Shown here: positions 43,218 through 51,272 of the stretch, piece after piece
Layout: every line of letters starts with the position of its first letter
How positions within the stretch are numbered: the first letter of the stretch is position 1
From: Vulcanimicrobium sp035943995
GTDB taxonomy: Bacteria; Vulcanimicrobiota; Vulcanimicrobiia; Vulcanimicrobiales; Vulcanimicrobiaceae
DNA length: 64,000 nt
Assembly: GCA_035943995.1 (NCBI GenBank)
Contig: DASZBS010000056.1
Coordinates: forward strand, 1 to 64,000
Direction of reading: 5' to 3'
The notes under the pieces: model-generated
What the model saw: the letters and a program-made list of their open reading frames with translations, nothing else
The model's database searches: none
Told to the model about the DNA's origin: nothing
Made by a program: the position numbers and the translations under genes

Positions 43218-44423
43218 ATGTGCGTCGCGGACGGCCGGGCGGCATTCTTCTCGCGGCCTGCGTTTCTCGGGGTGCTCGCCGGTGCCGCGGCGCCGCTGAT
43301 CGCGGGCGTGGGCGGCGCCGAGCAAGCCGCGGCGGCCGAGCGCGTCCCGCGCGTAGCTCTTCCTGAGCCCCGGCTGCCGCTGACGCGCGGCAACGCCGCA
43401 GCGGCGTCGCTCGCGCGCGGCGCAAACCTCGTCACGGCGACCTACGCGCGCGTCGAAGCGGCGGCGAGCTCGATCGAGGATCCCGCGCTCCGCGCCGACG
43501 TGCTCGACCTCGTTCGCAACCCGCGTGCGCTCTACGCCGAGCGGCACCCGTCGCCGGCATCGCGCACGGCGGTGCGCGACGCGCTGGCGCGCGAAGGCTT
43601 CGTCGCACCGGCCGCGCCCGTGCGCGGCATCTTCCCGCCGGGAACCGAGCCCGAGGCCACCACCGCGGTGCAGCCGTTCTGGTGCTCGCCCGGCTCGTCG
43701 GAAGGCTCGCACCACGACTATCCGGGCGGTCTTGCGGTGCACGAAGCGTTCAACGCGTCGATGGCTACCGCGTTCGCGTCGACGTACGACACGCACTATT
43801 TCGGTGGGCGGCCGACGGTCTCGCGCGACACGGTGACCGCCGCCGCGCTGTACCACGACGTCATGAAAACGGTCGTGTTCGGCTGGAACGACGACGGCAC
43901 GGTGTTCGACGAGCTCACGATCGCCGGCACGGGCGCGCATCACGTGCTCTCCGGGGCCGAGGCGATCGTTCGTGCCCGCGATCCGCGCTTCGTGACGACG
44001 CTGCTGTCGGCGCACGCGGCGCCGTCGCTCGGCGACGAGGCAAAGGTCGTCGCCTGGTGCCGCGCGGCGGCGATCGTCGCGAACGTCGATCCCGTGGCGT
44101 ACGGTCTGGTGAAGCGCGACGGCGCGAACTACGCGCTCGCGGCCGATCCCGTGCCGCTCGAGGCGTTCGTCAACCACCTCAGCGACCACGACTACGTGGT
44201 GTCGGTGCACGCGATGCACGTGATCTCCGCCCGGTTCCAGCAGCGCTGGTCGCGACAGGAAGGCCTCCGAACGCTAGCGCCGACGTTCCCGTGGTACCGC
44301 GCGATGATCCTCACCCGCAACACCGCGCTCGCGCTCTACGACGCGCTCGCGCGCAACGGCGCCGACGCATTCGACCGAACGCTGGTGCGCACCGAGTCGC
44401 AACTGGCCCCGCTGCGCGTCTGA
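43218..44423 (+). CDS. Exported protein with HD-type metal-site motifs
   Basis: The 401-residue protein has an N-terminal signal (FLGVLAGAAAPLIAGVGGAEQAAAAE). Later blocks HHDYPGGLAVHEAF, AALYHDVMKTVVF and GAHHVLSGAEAI look like the histidines and Asp of an HD hydrolase site. No specific family is recognised; export would place any activity outside the cytoplasm. A short basic stretch precedes the hydrophobic segment. It diverges from frc with 78 bp between starts and is 3 bp before the ACT-domain gene, so the two are likely co-transcribed. Confidence 0.7.
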   Translation: MCVADGRAAFFSRPAFLGVLAGAAAPLIAGVGGAEQAAAAERVPRVALPEPRLPLTRGNAAAASLARGANLVTATYARVEAAASSIEDPALRADVLDLVRNPRALYAERHPSPASRTAVRDALAREGFVAPAAPVRGIFPPGTEPEATTAVQPFWCSPGSSEGSHHDYPGGLAVHEAFNASMATAFASTYDTHYFGGRPTVSRDTVTAAALYHDVMKTVVFGWNDDGTVFDELTIAGTGAHHVLSGAEAIVRARDPRFVTTLLSAHAAPSLGDEAKVVAWCRAAAIVANVDPVAYGLVKRDGANYALAADPVPLEAFVNHLSDHDYVVSVHAMHVISARFQQRWSRQEGLRTLAPTFPWYRAMILTRNTALALYDALARNGADAFDRTLVRTESQLAPLRV

Positions 44424-44426
44424 ACG

Positions 44427-44821
44427 GTGCCGGGCCAAACGGATCTGCGCGCGCTGCTCGCCGGCATGACCCCGACGCTGCGGCCGGAGGTGTATGTATT
44501 CTGGACGCTGCCGCCGGGCGAGCCGCTACCGCCCGGAATCGCGCCGTTCGCGACGGTCCGCGAGGACGAAGGCCTCACCGTCGTCATCGAACACCAGCCC
44601 ACTTGGGAGCCCGTCGACGACGACGCGTACCGCGCGATCACGCTCGGCGTGCATTCGAGCCTGCACGCGGTCGGCTTCATCGCCGCGGTCGCGCGTGCGC
44701 TCGCCGACGCCGGCATACCGGCCAACGTGATCGCGGTTACCATCACGATCATCTGCTCGTCCCGGCTGCCTCCGCGGAGCAGGCGATGACGACCCTACGC
44801 GCCTTGGCGGCGTTGTCCTAG
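44427..44821 (+). pseudogene. ACT-domain (CASTOR-type) protein, frameshifted near the 3' end
   Basis: The first 310 bp encode an ACT-domain protein (MPGQTDLRALLAGMTPTLRPEVYVFWTLPPG and YRAITLGVHSSLHAVGFIAAVARALADAGIPANVIA). The family then normally reads GYxHDHLLVP. In the other frame the DNA continues GYHHDHLLVPAASAEQAMTTLRALAALS to a stop at 44821, so one base is missing near 44735 (GG instead of GGG). As written, the frame ends at 44789 with a meaningless tail. Real frameshift or a homopolymer sequencing error cannot be told apart here. Confidence 0.85.
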
Positions 44822-44839
44822 CGGGGGAACGTGAGATCG

Positions 44840-45070
44840 TCAGCCGTCGAGCATCGCGCTGAATTCTGCTGCGGTGAGTCCGGCTTGACGGCGGATAGAA
44901 CGCATCGTCCCCGGCGGTAGCGTTTGCGCCGCATGCACCGGCACGACGACGACACGACCGCCCGGGCCGCGCAGAAAATGGTGCGACCCATTGACGTGTG
45001 AGAGGATGAATCCGCGGCGCAAGAGACCTCGCAAAACGTCACGGCCCGGGACCCGCGGCGAACGTCCCAT
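44840..45070 (-). CDS. hicA: HicA mRNA interferase toxin
   Basis: The 76-residue product has the double-stranded-RNA-binding-like fold signature: GFILSHVNGSHHFLRGPGG, with the catalytic His in GSHH, then VVVVPVHAAQTLPPGTMRSIRRQAGLTAAEF. HicA degrades mRNA and is held off by HicB, encoded 23 bp upstream. The order hicB-hicA is less common than hicA-hicB but is well known. Confidence 0.9.
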   Translation of the reverse strand: MGRSPRVPGRDVLRGLLRRGFILSHVNGSHHFLRGPGGRVVVVPVHAAQTLPPGTMRSIRRQAGLTAAEFSAMLDG

Positions 45071-45093
45071 TCGCTACGGGCACCGCGCGAGCA

Positions 45094-45327
45094 TTACGAT
45101 CGATTGACGGTCACTTCGGCGATCTCGGTTCGACTCGCGGGCGCGGGAACGGCGAGTCCTTCTTTCCGCGCAAACTCCAGGTAGCCCACGATGAGCTCGT
45201 GAGTCCGCTCCAGCGCCTCGTCGCGCGTGTCGCCGTGCGTCGACGCAAAGTCTAGCGCGGGCACGTAGGTTACGAACGCGCCGTCCTGCTCCTCGATGAC
45301 GATCGGATACGTCACGCTGGTACTCAT
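45094..45327 (-). CDS. hicB: HicB antitoxin
   Basis: The 77-residue product, taken from ATG 45327, begins YPIVIEEQDGAFVTYVPALDFASTHGDTRDEALERTHELIVGYLE, the partial RNase-H-like HicB fold that caps HicA. No separate DNA-binding domain is present in this short form, so it may regulate weakly or through the complex. It precedes hicA by 23 bp on the same strand. Confidence 0.9.
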   Translation of the reverse strand: MSTSVTYPIVIEEQDGAFVTYVPALDFASTHGDTRDEALERTHELIVGYLEFARKEGLAVPAPASRTEIAEVTVNRS

Positions 45328-45602
45328 TGAGACAGGGCGCGTTCGACGGTCGCGCGCACGCTCCCCGGCCCGGGGATGCATAGGAGGGTTCGTAGTATGC
45401 TGTCGAATGTGCGTTCGATTCATCGTCGTTGACCCCAGCCGAGCGTCTTTGAGCGCTCTCGTCATTTGCCTGAATTCTTTGCGCCATCAATCGTTTCGTC
45501 TCATGGAGCGGTCACCGCTAGTCGCGAGCATCTTCGTAGAGGCCAGTGTAACATACTGCGGCAACATTTGCGATTCCTGCGGCCCACAGGCGCGAATCAC
45601 AA

Positions 45603-45899
45603 ATGAGCGAGACTGCCGCGGCACGCTTTCGACGACTGCGAGAGGAGGGCGGGTTCACGATTGCTGCCCTTGCGCTGGACGTTGGAATATCCGAAAGTGC
45701 GATCCGCCAGTTGGAGACGGGAAACGTCAAGAGTCCGAGCTTTGCTGTGGGTCTACGCTTGGCACACCGTCTTGGCGTCGACCCGTACTACCTTGCGTTC
45801 GGCGAAAGTTCGAACGTGAATGATCGACTCGTCGCGGTCGAGCGGCGTCTCTCCAAAGTTGAGCAATTCATCGCGAGCGTTCCCGCAAGACGCCGCTGA
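45603..45899 (+). CDS. XRE-family helix-turn-helix regulator
   Basis: The 98-residue protein has an HTH_3-type domain: ARFRRLREEGGFTIAALALDVGISESAIRQLETGNVKSPSF at residues 7-47, followed by a heptad-like C-terminus (about 73-90). It is probably a dimeric regulator of nearby genes. The 275-bp gap to hicB contains short dyads (CAGT/ACTG around 45544-45558 and GCAA/TTGC at 45561-45571) just before its start, which may be operators; otherwise nothing is seen in that gap. Confidence 0.82.
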   Translation: MSETAAARFRRLREEGGFTIAALALDVGISESAIRQLETGNVKSPSFAVGLRLAHRLGVDPYYLAFGESSNVNDRLVAVERRLSKVEQFIASVPARRR

Positions 45900-45908
45900 C
45901 CCCGCACT

Positions 45909-47159
45909 CTACGCCGTCGCGAACAGCTTGCCGAAGCGCTCCTCGAAGGCTTCCGGATCAAGGTTCGTCTGCGCCGACAGGCGCGACAACCGCGGCTCCG
46001 TGAGGTCCTGCTCTTCGAGGCGGATCATGTACTTGCGCGCCACTTCGTAGGACTCCGTGGTCACGTCGACCATGCGCACGCGGATGCGGCCCGTCGCCTT
46101 GTCGAGCATCGAGTCCAGCGTTACCGGGACGATGCGACCGCCGGCCAGCGCGATCAGCGCGCCGCTGCCGCCGCTCAACAGATAGCGCACCGCGCCGTAG
46201 CCCAGCGTGCGCGTGTACTCCGCGTCGAACGGGATCGGCTTCGCGCTGCGCAGCTCGTAGCCGATGTCCTTGGGGACGACGGTCGCATCGATCCCGATCT
46301 CTTTCAGCCGCGCGCGCACCGCGTCGCGCAGCACGCTGCCCAGCGGCACGTCCGCGAGCCGCACGTGACCGTACGCGTCGCGCGTCGCGGTCGACACTGC
46401 GGCGAGCTCCTCCGGCGCGATGCGTTCCGCGATCCCTTCGGCGACGACCGCGACGCCGTGGTCGTGTCCGGATGCGAGCCTTTTCACGATAGCGCCGACG
46501 ATCGTGTCGACCACCTCGTCCAGCGTGATCTTCTCGCCGGGGAACTCTTCGGGGATGAGCGCGAGCGTCGCGCCGGCGGCTTTGCATATCCCGAGCGCCA
46601 GCGCACCGGATTTGCGCCCCATCGTCACCGCGAGGTACCAGCGCGACGCCGTGCGCGCGTCTTCCATCAGGTTCTCGACGATCGCCGAACCGACGGCGCG
46701 CGCCGTCTCGAAGCCGAACGTCGGCGCGTTGTCCGGCAGCGGCAAGTCGTTGTCGATCGTCTTGGGGACGGTCGCGACGCCGATGCGGCCTTTGGTCTCC
46801 GCGGCGATGCGCGTCGCGCCGAACGTCGTGTCGTCGCCGCCGATCGCGATCAGATAGCGAACGCCCAGCATCGTCAGCGACCGGATGCAGCGGCGCAGCG
46901 AGTCGGGGTCGCTCGCCGGATTGGTGCGCGACGTGCGCAGCATCGAGCCGCCGGAAAAATGCAGCCGCGACACGTCCTCGATCTGCAGCTCGGTGACGTG
47001 CGAGATGTCGCCGGCGACCAAGTGGCGATAGCCTTCGTAGATGCCGAGCACGCGCAGCCCGTGGTTGCGCGCTTCGATCGTCGCCGAGGCGATGACGCCG
47101 TTGATCCCCGGCGCCGGCCCGCCGCCGACCAGGATCGCGAGCGTCTCGTCCGCGTTCAT
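45909..47159 (-). CDS. Phosphofructokinase, pyrophosphate-type nucleotide motif
   Basis: The 416-residue protein has the PFK signatures: GGGPAPGINGVI at 12-23, GGDDT at 107-111, PKTIDNDLPLP at 132-142 and VTMGRKSG. The active-site GGDDT, where ATP enzymes have GGDGS, marks PPi-dependent PFKs, so phosphoryl transfer probably uses pyrophosphate and is reversible. Inorganic pyrophosphatase is encoded 2.2 kb away. It converges with the XRE gene and is 10 bp after the icd stop on the same strand. Confidence 0.92.
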   Translation of the reverse strand: MNADETLAILVGGGPAPGINGVIASATIEARNHGLRVLGIYEGYRHLVAGDISHVTELQIEDVSRLHFSGGSMLRTSRTNPASDPDSLRRCIRSLTMLGVRYLIAIGGDDTTFGATRIAAETKGRIGVATVPKTIDNDLPLPDNAPTFGFETARAVGSAIVENLMEDARTASRWYLAVTMGRKSGALALGICKAAGATLALIPEEFPGEKITLDEVVDTIVGAIVKRLASGHDHGVAVVAEGIAERIAPEELAAVSTATRDAYGHVRLADVPLGSVLRDAVRARLKEIGIDATVVPKDIGYELRSAKPIPFDAEYTRTLGYGAVRYLLSGGSGALIALAGGRIVPVTLDSMLDKATGRIRVRMVDVTTESYEVARKYMIRLEEQDLTEPRLSRLSAQTNLDPEAFEERFGKLFATA

Positions 47160-47169
47160 CGCGCCGTCC

Positions 47170-48408
47170 TCACACCGCCGCCGGAGTCGTCGCGGCTCCC
47201 ATCCGCGTGCGCAGCTCCGCGTCGAGCGCGTCGAGGAACTGCGTCGTCGTCAGCCACGGCTGATCGGGTCCGATCAGGATCGCGAGATCCTTGGTCATCT
47301 TGCCGGACTCGACCACGTCGACGCACACCTTCTCCAGCGTCTCGGCAAAGCGCGTCACGTCGGGCGTGCCGTCGACTTTACCGCGGTGCGCCAGGCCGCG
47401 CGTCCACGCGAAGATCGACGCGATCGGGTTGGTCGACGTCTCGCGGCCCTTCTGGTGCTCGCGGTAATGGCGAGTCACCGTGCCGTGCGCGGCTTCGGCT
47501 TCGATCGTCTGGCCGTCGGGCGTCATCAGCACCGACGTCATCAGGCCCAGCGAGCCGAACCCTTGCGCGACGGTGTCGGACTGCACGTCACCGTCGTAGT
47601 TCTTGCACGCCCACACGAACGCGCCCGACCATTTGAGCGCCGACGCGACCATGTCGTCGATGAGCCGGTGCTCGTACGTGAGCCCGCGGCGCTCGAACTC
47701 CACTTTGAACTCTTCCTGATAGACCTGCTCGAAGATATCTTTGAAGCGCCCGTCGTACGCTTTGAGGATCGTGTTCTTCGTCGACAGATACACCGGATAG
47801 CCGCGCAGCAGCCCGTAGTTCATGCTCGCGCGTGCGAAGCCTCGGATCGACTCGTCGACATTGTACATCGTGAGCGCGACGCCGCCGCCTTTGAACTCGT
47901 ACACCTCCCGCTCGATCGGCGCGCTGCCGTCCGCGGGCGTGAACTTCACGACCAGCTTGCCTGCGCCGGGCACCACGAAGTCGGTCGCGCGGTACTGGTC
48001 ACCGAACGCGTGGCGGCCGATGACGATCGGCTGCGTCCAGCCCGGTACCAAACGCGGCACGTTGCGGCAGATGATCGGCTCGCGGAACACCGTTCCGTCG
48101 AGCTCGTTGCGGATCGTGCCGTTGGGCGAGCGCCACATTTGCTTGAGGTGGAACTCCTCGACGCGCGCCTCGTCGGGCGTGATCGTGGCGCACTTCACGC
48201 CGACCCCGTATTGCTTGATCGCGCGAGCCGCGTCGAGCGTGACCTTGTCGTCGGTCGCGTCGCGGTGCTCGACCCCGAGGTCGTAGTACTTCAAGTCGAC
48301 GTCGAGGTACGGCAGGATGAGCTTCTCGCGGATGAAGTGCCAGATGATGCGCGTCATCTCGTCACCGTCGAGCTCGACGACGGGGTTTTTGACCTTGATC
48401 TTGTTCAG
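47170..48408 (-). CDS. icd: NADP-dependent isocitrate dehydrogenase (type II), probable CTG start
   Basis: The 412-residue enzyme is the homodimeric eukaryote-like kind: KNPVVELDGDEMTRIIWHFIREKLI, then NGTIRNELDGTVFREPI, and GFGSLGLMTSVLMTPDGQTIEAEAAHGTVTRHYREHQ. It oxidises isocitrate to 2-oxoglutarate with NADP. No ATG, GTG or TTG fits the conserved N-terminus; CTG at 48408-48406 with AGGAG 8 nt upstream gives the usual NKIKVKNPVVE start. AGGAG and the following CCTCC could fold on themselves and limit translation. Confidence 0.93.
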   Translation of the reverse strand: MNKIKVKNPVVELDGDEMTRIIWHFIREKLILPYLDVDLKYYDLGVEHRDATDDKVTLDAARAIKQYGVGVKCATITPDEARVEEFHLKQMWRSPNGTIRNELDGTVFREPIICRNVPRLVPGWTQPIVIGRHAFGDQYRATDFVVPGAGKLVVKFTPADGSAPIEREVYEFKGGGVALTMYNVDESIRGFARASMNYGLLRGYPVYLSTKNTILKAYDGRFKDIFEQVYQEEFKVEFERRGLTYEHRLIDDMVASALKWSGAFVWACKNYDGDVQSDTVAQGFGSLGLMTSVLMTPDGQTIEAEAAHGTVTRHYREHQKGRETSTNPIASIFAWTRGLAHRGKVDGTPDVTRFAETLEKVCVDVVESGKMTKDLAILIGPDQPWLTTTQFLDALDAELRTRMGAATTPAAV

Positions 48409-48528
48409 GGAGGATACTCCTGCGGCAAAGGCGTGACCGCGGGTGGTTCCGCGTCCCGCACCCGCGTCCCCGGGAACCGAGCCCTGCCCGCGGCGGGCCG
48501 GCTCGCGGCGCGCCCGAAAGACCGTCCG

Positions 48529-49431
48529 ATGCGCGTCGTAAGCCTGTTGCCGTCGGCCACCGAGATCCTGTTCGCGATCGGCGCGGGCGAGCTCGTCGTG
48601 GGCGTCACGCACGAGTGCGACTTCCCGCCGGAGGCGCGCACGCGCCCGCACCTGACGTCGTCGCTGCTGCCGGCCGAGCTCGACGCGGCCGGAATCGACC
48701 GGCACGTCCGCGCGAGCGTCCACGCGGGCTCGTCGTTGTACGGTCTCGACGACAAAGCGTTGGCCGCGCTGAAACCGGATCTGATCGTCACCCAGGAACT
48801 GTGCGCGGTGTGCGCCGTGTCGTACGAGATCGTCGACCGCGCCGCGAAACGGCTGCGGGGCGATCCGCGGGTGGTGTCGCTCGAACCGTCGTCGCTCGAG
48901 GACGTCTTCTCCACCATCGCGTTCCTCGGCGAGCTCGCCGGCGCGCGCGACGGCGCATCGCGCGTGCTAACGCACGTCCGCGCGCGGCTCGATGCGTTGC
49001 GCGACCGCGTCGCCGCGCGCAAGCGCGAGCGCGTGCTCGTGCTGGAGTGGACCGATCCGCCGATGAGCGGCGGGCATTGGACGCCCGGCCTCGTCGAGCT
49101 GGCCGGCGGCGAGCCCGTGCTCGGCAACGCCGGCGCGAACAGCCGCGTGGTCGCGTGGGACGACATCGCCGCCGCCGATCCGGACGTCGTCATCGTCGCG
49201 CCGTGCGGTTTCGGCCTCTCGCGCGCGCAGCACGAGCTCGCCGCGCTGCCGCCCGCCGCCGCAGAGGCGTTCGCATCGCTGCGCGCCGTGCGTATGGGTC
49301 GCGCCTACGCGATGGACGGCAACGCGTTCGTCAACCGCCCGGGCCCGCGGCTCGTCGACACCGCGGAGCTGTTCGCGGCCGCGATCGCCGGCGACGTCGT
49401 CGTGAGCGCTACTTCGCGGGTTGCTGCGTGA
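48529..49431 (+). CDS. BtuF-like cobalamin/iron-siderophore binding protein without signal peptide
   Basis: The 300-residue product reads VSLLPSATEILFAIGAGELVVGVTHECDFP at the start, then HAGSSLYGLDDKALAALKPDLIVTQELCAVCAVSY and VLVLEWTDPPMSGGHWTPGLVELAGG, a type III periplasmic-binding fold of the BtuF/FepB type. No signal peptide or lipobox is present, and no permease or ATPase is near. It may be cytoplasmic and bind cobalamin or a corrinoid for an enzyme. The 3' end overlaps ppa by 23 bp (convergent). Confidence 0.8.
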   Translation: MRVVSLLPSATEILFAIGAGELVVGVTHECDFPPEARTRPHLTSSLLPAELDAAGIDRHVRASVHAGSSLYGLDDKALAALKPDLIVTQELCAVCAVSYEIVDRAAKRLRGDPRVVSLEPSSLEDVFSTIAFLGELAGARDGASRVLTHVRARLDALRDRVAARKRERVLVLEWTDPPMSGGHWTPGLVELAGGEPVLGNAGANSRVVAWDDIAAADPDVVIVAPCGFGLSRAQHELAALPPAAAEAFASLRAVRMGRAYAMDGNAFVNRPGPRLVDTAELFAAAIAGDVVVSATSRVAA

Positions 49432-49954
49432 ACCGCTCGGCGGACTCGACGATGATCCGGCGTGCGGTCGCGGCGTCGTCCCAGCCCGTCGTGCTCGTGT
49501 GCTTGCCTTCGAGCGTCTTGTACGTCTCGAAGAAGTGCTGGATCTTGCGCAGCTGGTGCGAGAAGATCTGCGTGTAGTTGTGGACGTCGGCGTAGTCGGG
49601 CTCGCCCACCGGGACCGCGAGCACCTTGTCGTCCTCTTTCCCGTCGTCGATCATGCGCAGCAAGCCGATCGGCCGCGCGGCGACGAGGCAGCCGCTGAAC
49701 GTCGGCTCGGACACGAGGATCAGCACGTCGAGCGGATCGTCGTCGAGCGCGAGGGTGCGCGGCGAGAAACCGTAGTCGCCGGGATAGAAGATCGGGGAGT
49801 GGAGCGCGCGGTCGAGCCGGAAGATGTCGAGCGCTTTGTCGTACTCGTACTTGTTCCGTGACCCGCTGGGGATCTCGACGATCACATTGATCTCGTCGGG
49901 CGCGCGATCGCCGAGCGGCAGATTGAGGCGGTTCTGGCGGGTGGCGAGGGTCAC
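49409..49954 (-). CDS. ppa: Inorganic pyrophosphatase (family I)
   Basis: The 181-residue protein has the conserved sites: IPSGSRNKYEYDK (about 28-40), YGFSPRTLALDDDPLDVLIL with the metal-binding Asps at about 61-80, and LPLGDRAPDEINVIVEI at the start. It hydrolyses PPi to phosphate in the cytoplasm and so competes with the PPi-type PFK encoded nearby. It converges with the BtuF-like gene. Confidence 0.95.
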   Translation of the reverse strand: MTLATRQNRLNLPLGDRAPDEINVIVEIPSGSRNKYEYDKALDIFRLDRALHSPIFYPGDYGFSPRTLALDDDPLDVLILVSEPTFSGCLVAARPIGLLRMIDDGKEDDKVLAVPVGEPDYADVHNYTQIFSHQLRKIQHFFETYKTLEGKHTSTTGWDDAATARRIIVESAERFTQQPAK

Positions 49955-49987
49955 GGCGGTGAGCTTCCGCGCGCGCTGAGCGCGCGC

Positions 49988-50584
49988 CTACACCGCGTGC
50001 GCGGTCTGGTTCAATCGCGTCAGCGTCCACACGCCGTTCGTGCGGCGAAAGCGCGTCACGGATGCGGTCAAAAAGCGGACCTTTAGCTCCGTGTCACCCA
50101 GCAGCACGCGCAGCAGCGCGTGCAGCGGGCCGGCGTGCGTCGCGACCAGCGCGACGCCGTCATCGGCGACTTCGCCCGTGATCCGCTCCACCGCGCGCGC
50201 CACACGCTCGCACAGCGCGTCGAACGTCTCGCCGCCGCCCGGCGTGTATGCTTTCACCGCGGTCTCGTTCGTCGCGTCGAGCTGCGGGTTCGCGGCGAGG
50301 ATCTGTTTCCACGTCAGCCCTTCCCAGTCGCCGAGCTGCATCTCGCGCCAATCAGCATCGAGTCGCAGCGCGACGTCGCGCGGCCCCAGCACGATACGCG
50401 CTGTTTCGGCCGCGCGCGAGAGATCGCTCGACACGGCCGCGTCGATCCGCTCGTTGCGAAGGATCGCGGCGAGGGCCGACGCTTGCGCGCGGCCCTCGTC
50501 GTCAAGCGGGACGTCGGTATGTCCTTGAAAGCGGTTGTCCGCGTTCCACGCCGTCCGCCCGTGGCGCACGCAGATGAGCTGCAC
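49988..50584 (-). CDS. Histidine phosphatase (phosphoglycerate-mutase-like, GpmB/CobC type)
   Basis: The 198-residue product has CVRHGRTAWNADNRFQGHTDVPLDDEGRAQA at the N-terminus with the catalytic RHG, SSDLSRAAETA and DWREMQLGDWEGLTWK, and the second His in VATHAGPLHALLR. The nearest relatives are phosphatases of small sugar or ribazole phosphates. Being 33 bp after ppa on the same strand, it may share a transcript. Substrate unknown. Confidence 0.88.
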   Translation of the reverse strand: MQLICVRHGRTAWNADNRFQGHTDVPLDDEGRAQASALAAILRNERIDAAVSSDLSRAAETARIVLGPRDVALRLDADWREMQLGDWEGLTWKQILAANPQLDATNETAVKAYTPGGGETFDALCERVARAVERITGEVADDGVALVATHAGPLHALLRVLLGDTELKVRFLTASVTRFRRTNGVWTLTRLNQTAHAV

Positions 50585-50609
50585 GCGGAAGATATGATCG
50601 CCGGAGCTG

Positions 50610-51167
50610 CTACTTCCCTCCGTGCGAGACGAGCAAGTCCGACATGTCGTTGGCGTGCTCTTCTTCCACGGCGAGGATCTCTTCGAGCATGATGCGCGTC
50701 GTCGAGTCCTTCTCGCCGAAGAAGTGGATCAGCTCACGGTAGTGCTCGATCGCGATGCGCTCGGCGATCAAGTTCTCCTTGATCATGCCGACCAGATCGA
50801 GATCGGTCTTGCCGTACTGCGAAGCCGAGCGCGTCGCAAGCCCCTCGGGATCGAAGTTGGGCGTGCCGCCGAGCTGGTTGATGCGCTCGGCGATGCGCGC
50901 GGCGTGACCGCGCTCTTCATCGGCGTGCTGCGCGAACTCGTCCTTCGGCCCTTGGCTCGAGATGCCGGTCGCGGCGATGCTGTGCATCGTGTACCGCAGC
51001 ACGCAGACGATCTCGGTGGCGAGTGCGTTCTGGAGCAGCTCGATCGCCTGTTTGGGATCGAGCCCGTAGTCTTGCGTGAGCGCGCCCTTGTCGATCTGCT
51101 CGCGGGCGCGGCGGCGCAGCTCTTGGACGTCGGTCAGGAACGGCTGCTCGGTATTGGTCGTGGTCAC
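50610..51167 (-). CDS. Ferritin-like/bacterioferritin-type protein
   Basis: The 185-residue protein is a four-helix bundle with iron-ligand pattern: ALATEIVCVLRYTMH (Glu), EFAQHADEERGHAARI (ExxH), LIAERIAIEHYRELI, and EILAVEEEHANDM (ExxH). It may store or oxidise iron, or act in peroxide defence; no haem-binding Met is obvious. The start is 26 bp from the next gene on the same strand. It diverges from the truncated aldehyde dehydrogenase. Confidence 0.88.
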   Translation of the reverse strand: MTTTNTEQPFLTDVQELRRRAREQIDKGALTQDYGLDPKQAIELLQNALATEIVCVLRYTMHSIAATGISSQGPKDEFAQHADEERGHAARIAERINQLGGTPNFDPEGLATRSASQYGKTDLDLVGMIKENLIAERIAIEHYRELIHFFGEKDSTTRIMLEEILAVEEEHANDMSDLLVSHGGK

Positions 51168-51272
51168 AACGCGGTTTCTCCCGGTTCTGTGGAACGGTCA
51201 GATCGGAACTGTACCCGCCCAGCGCCCGCCCCAGGCAAGGGGGCACCCTATCGGCGCCGGAACTTCGACGGC

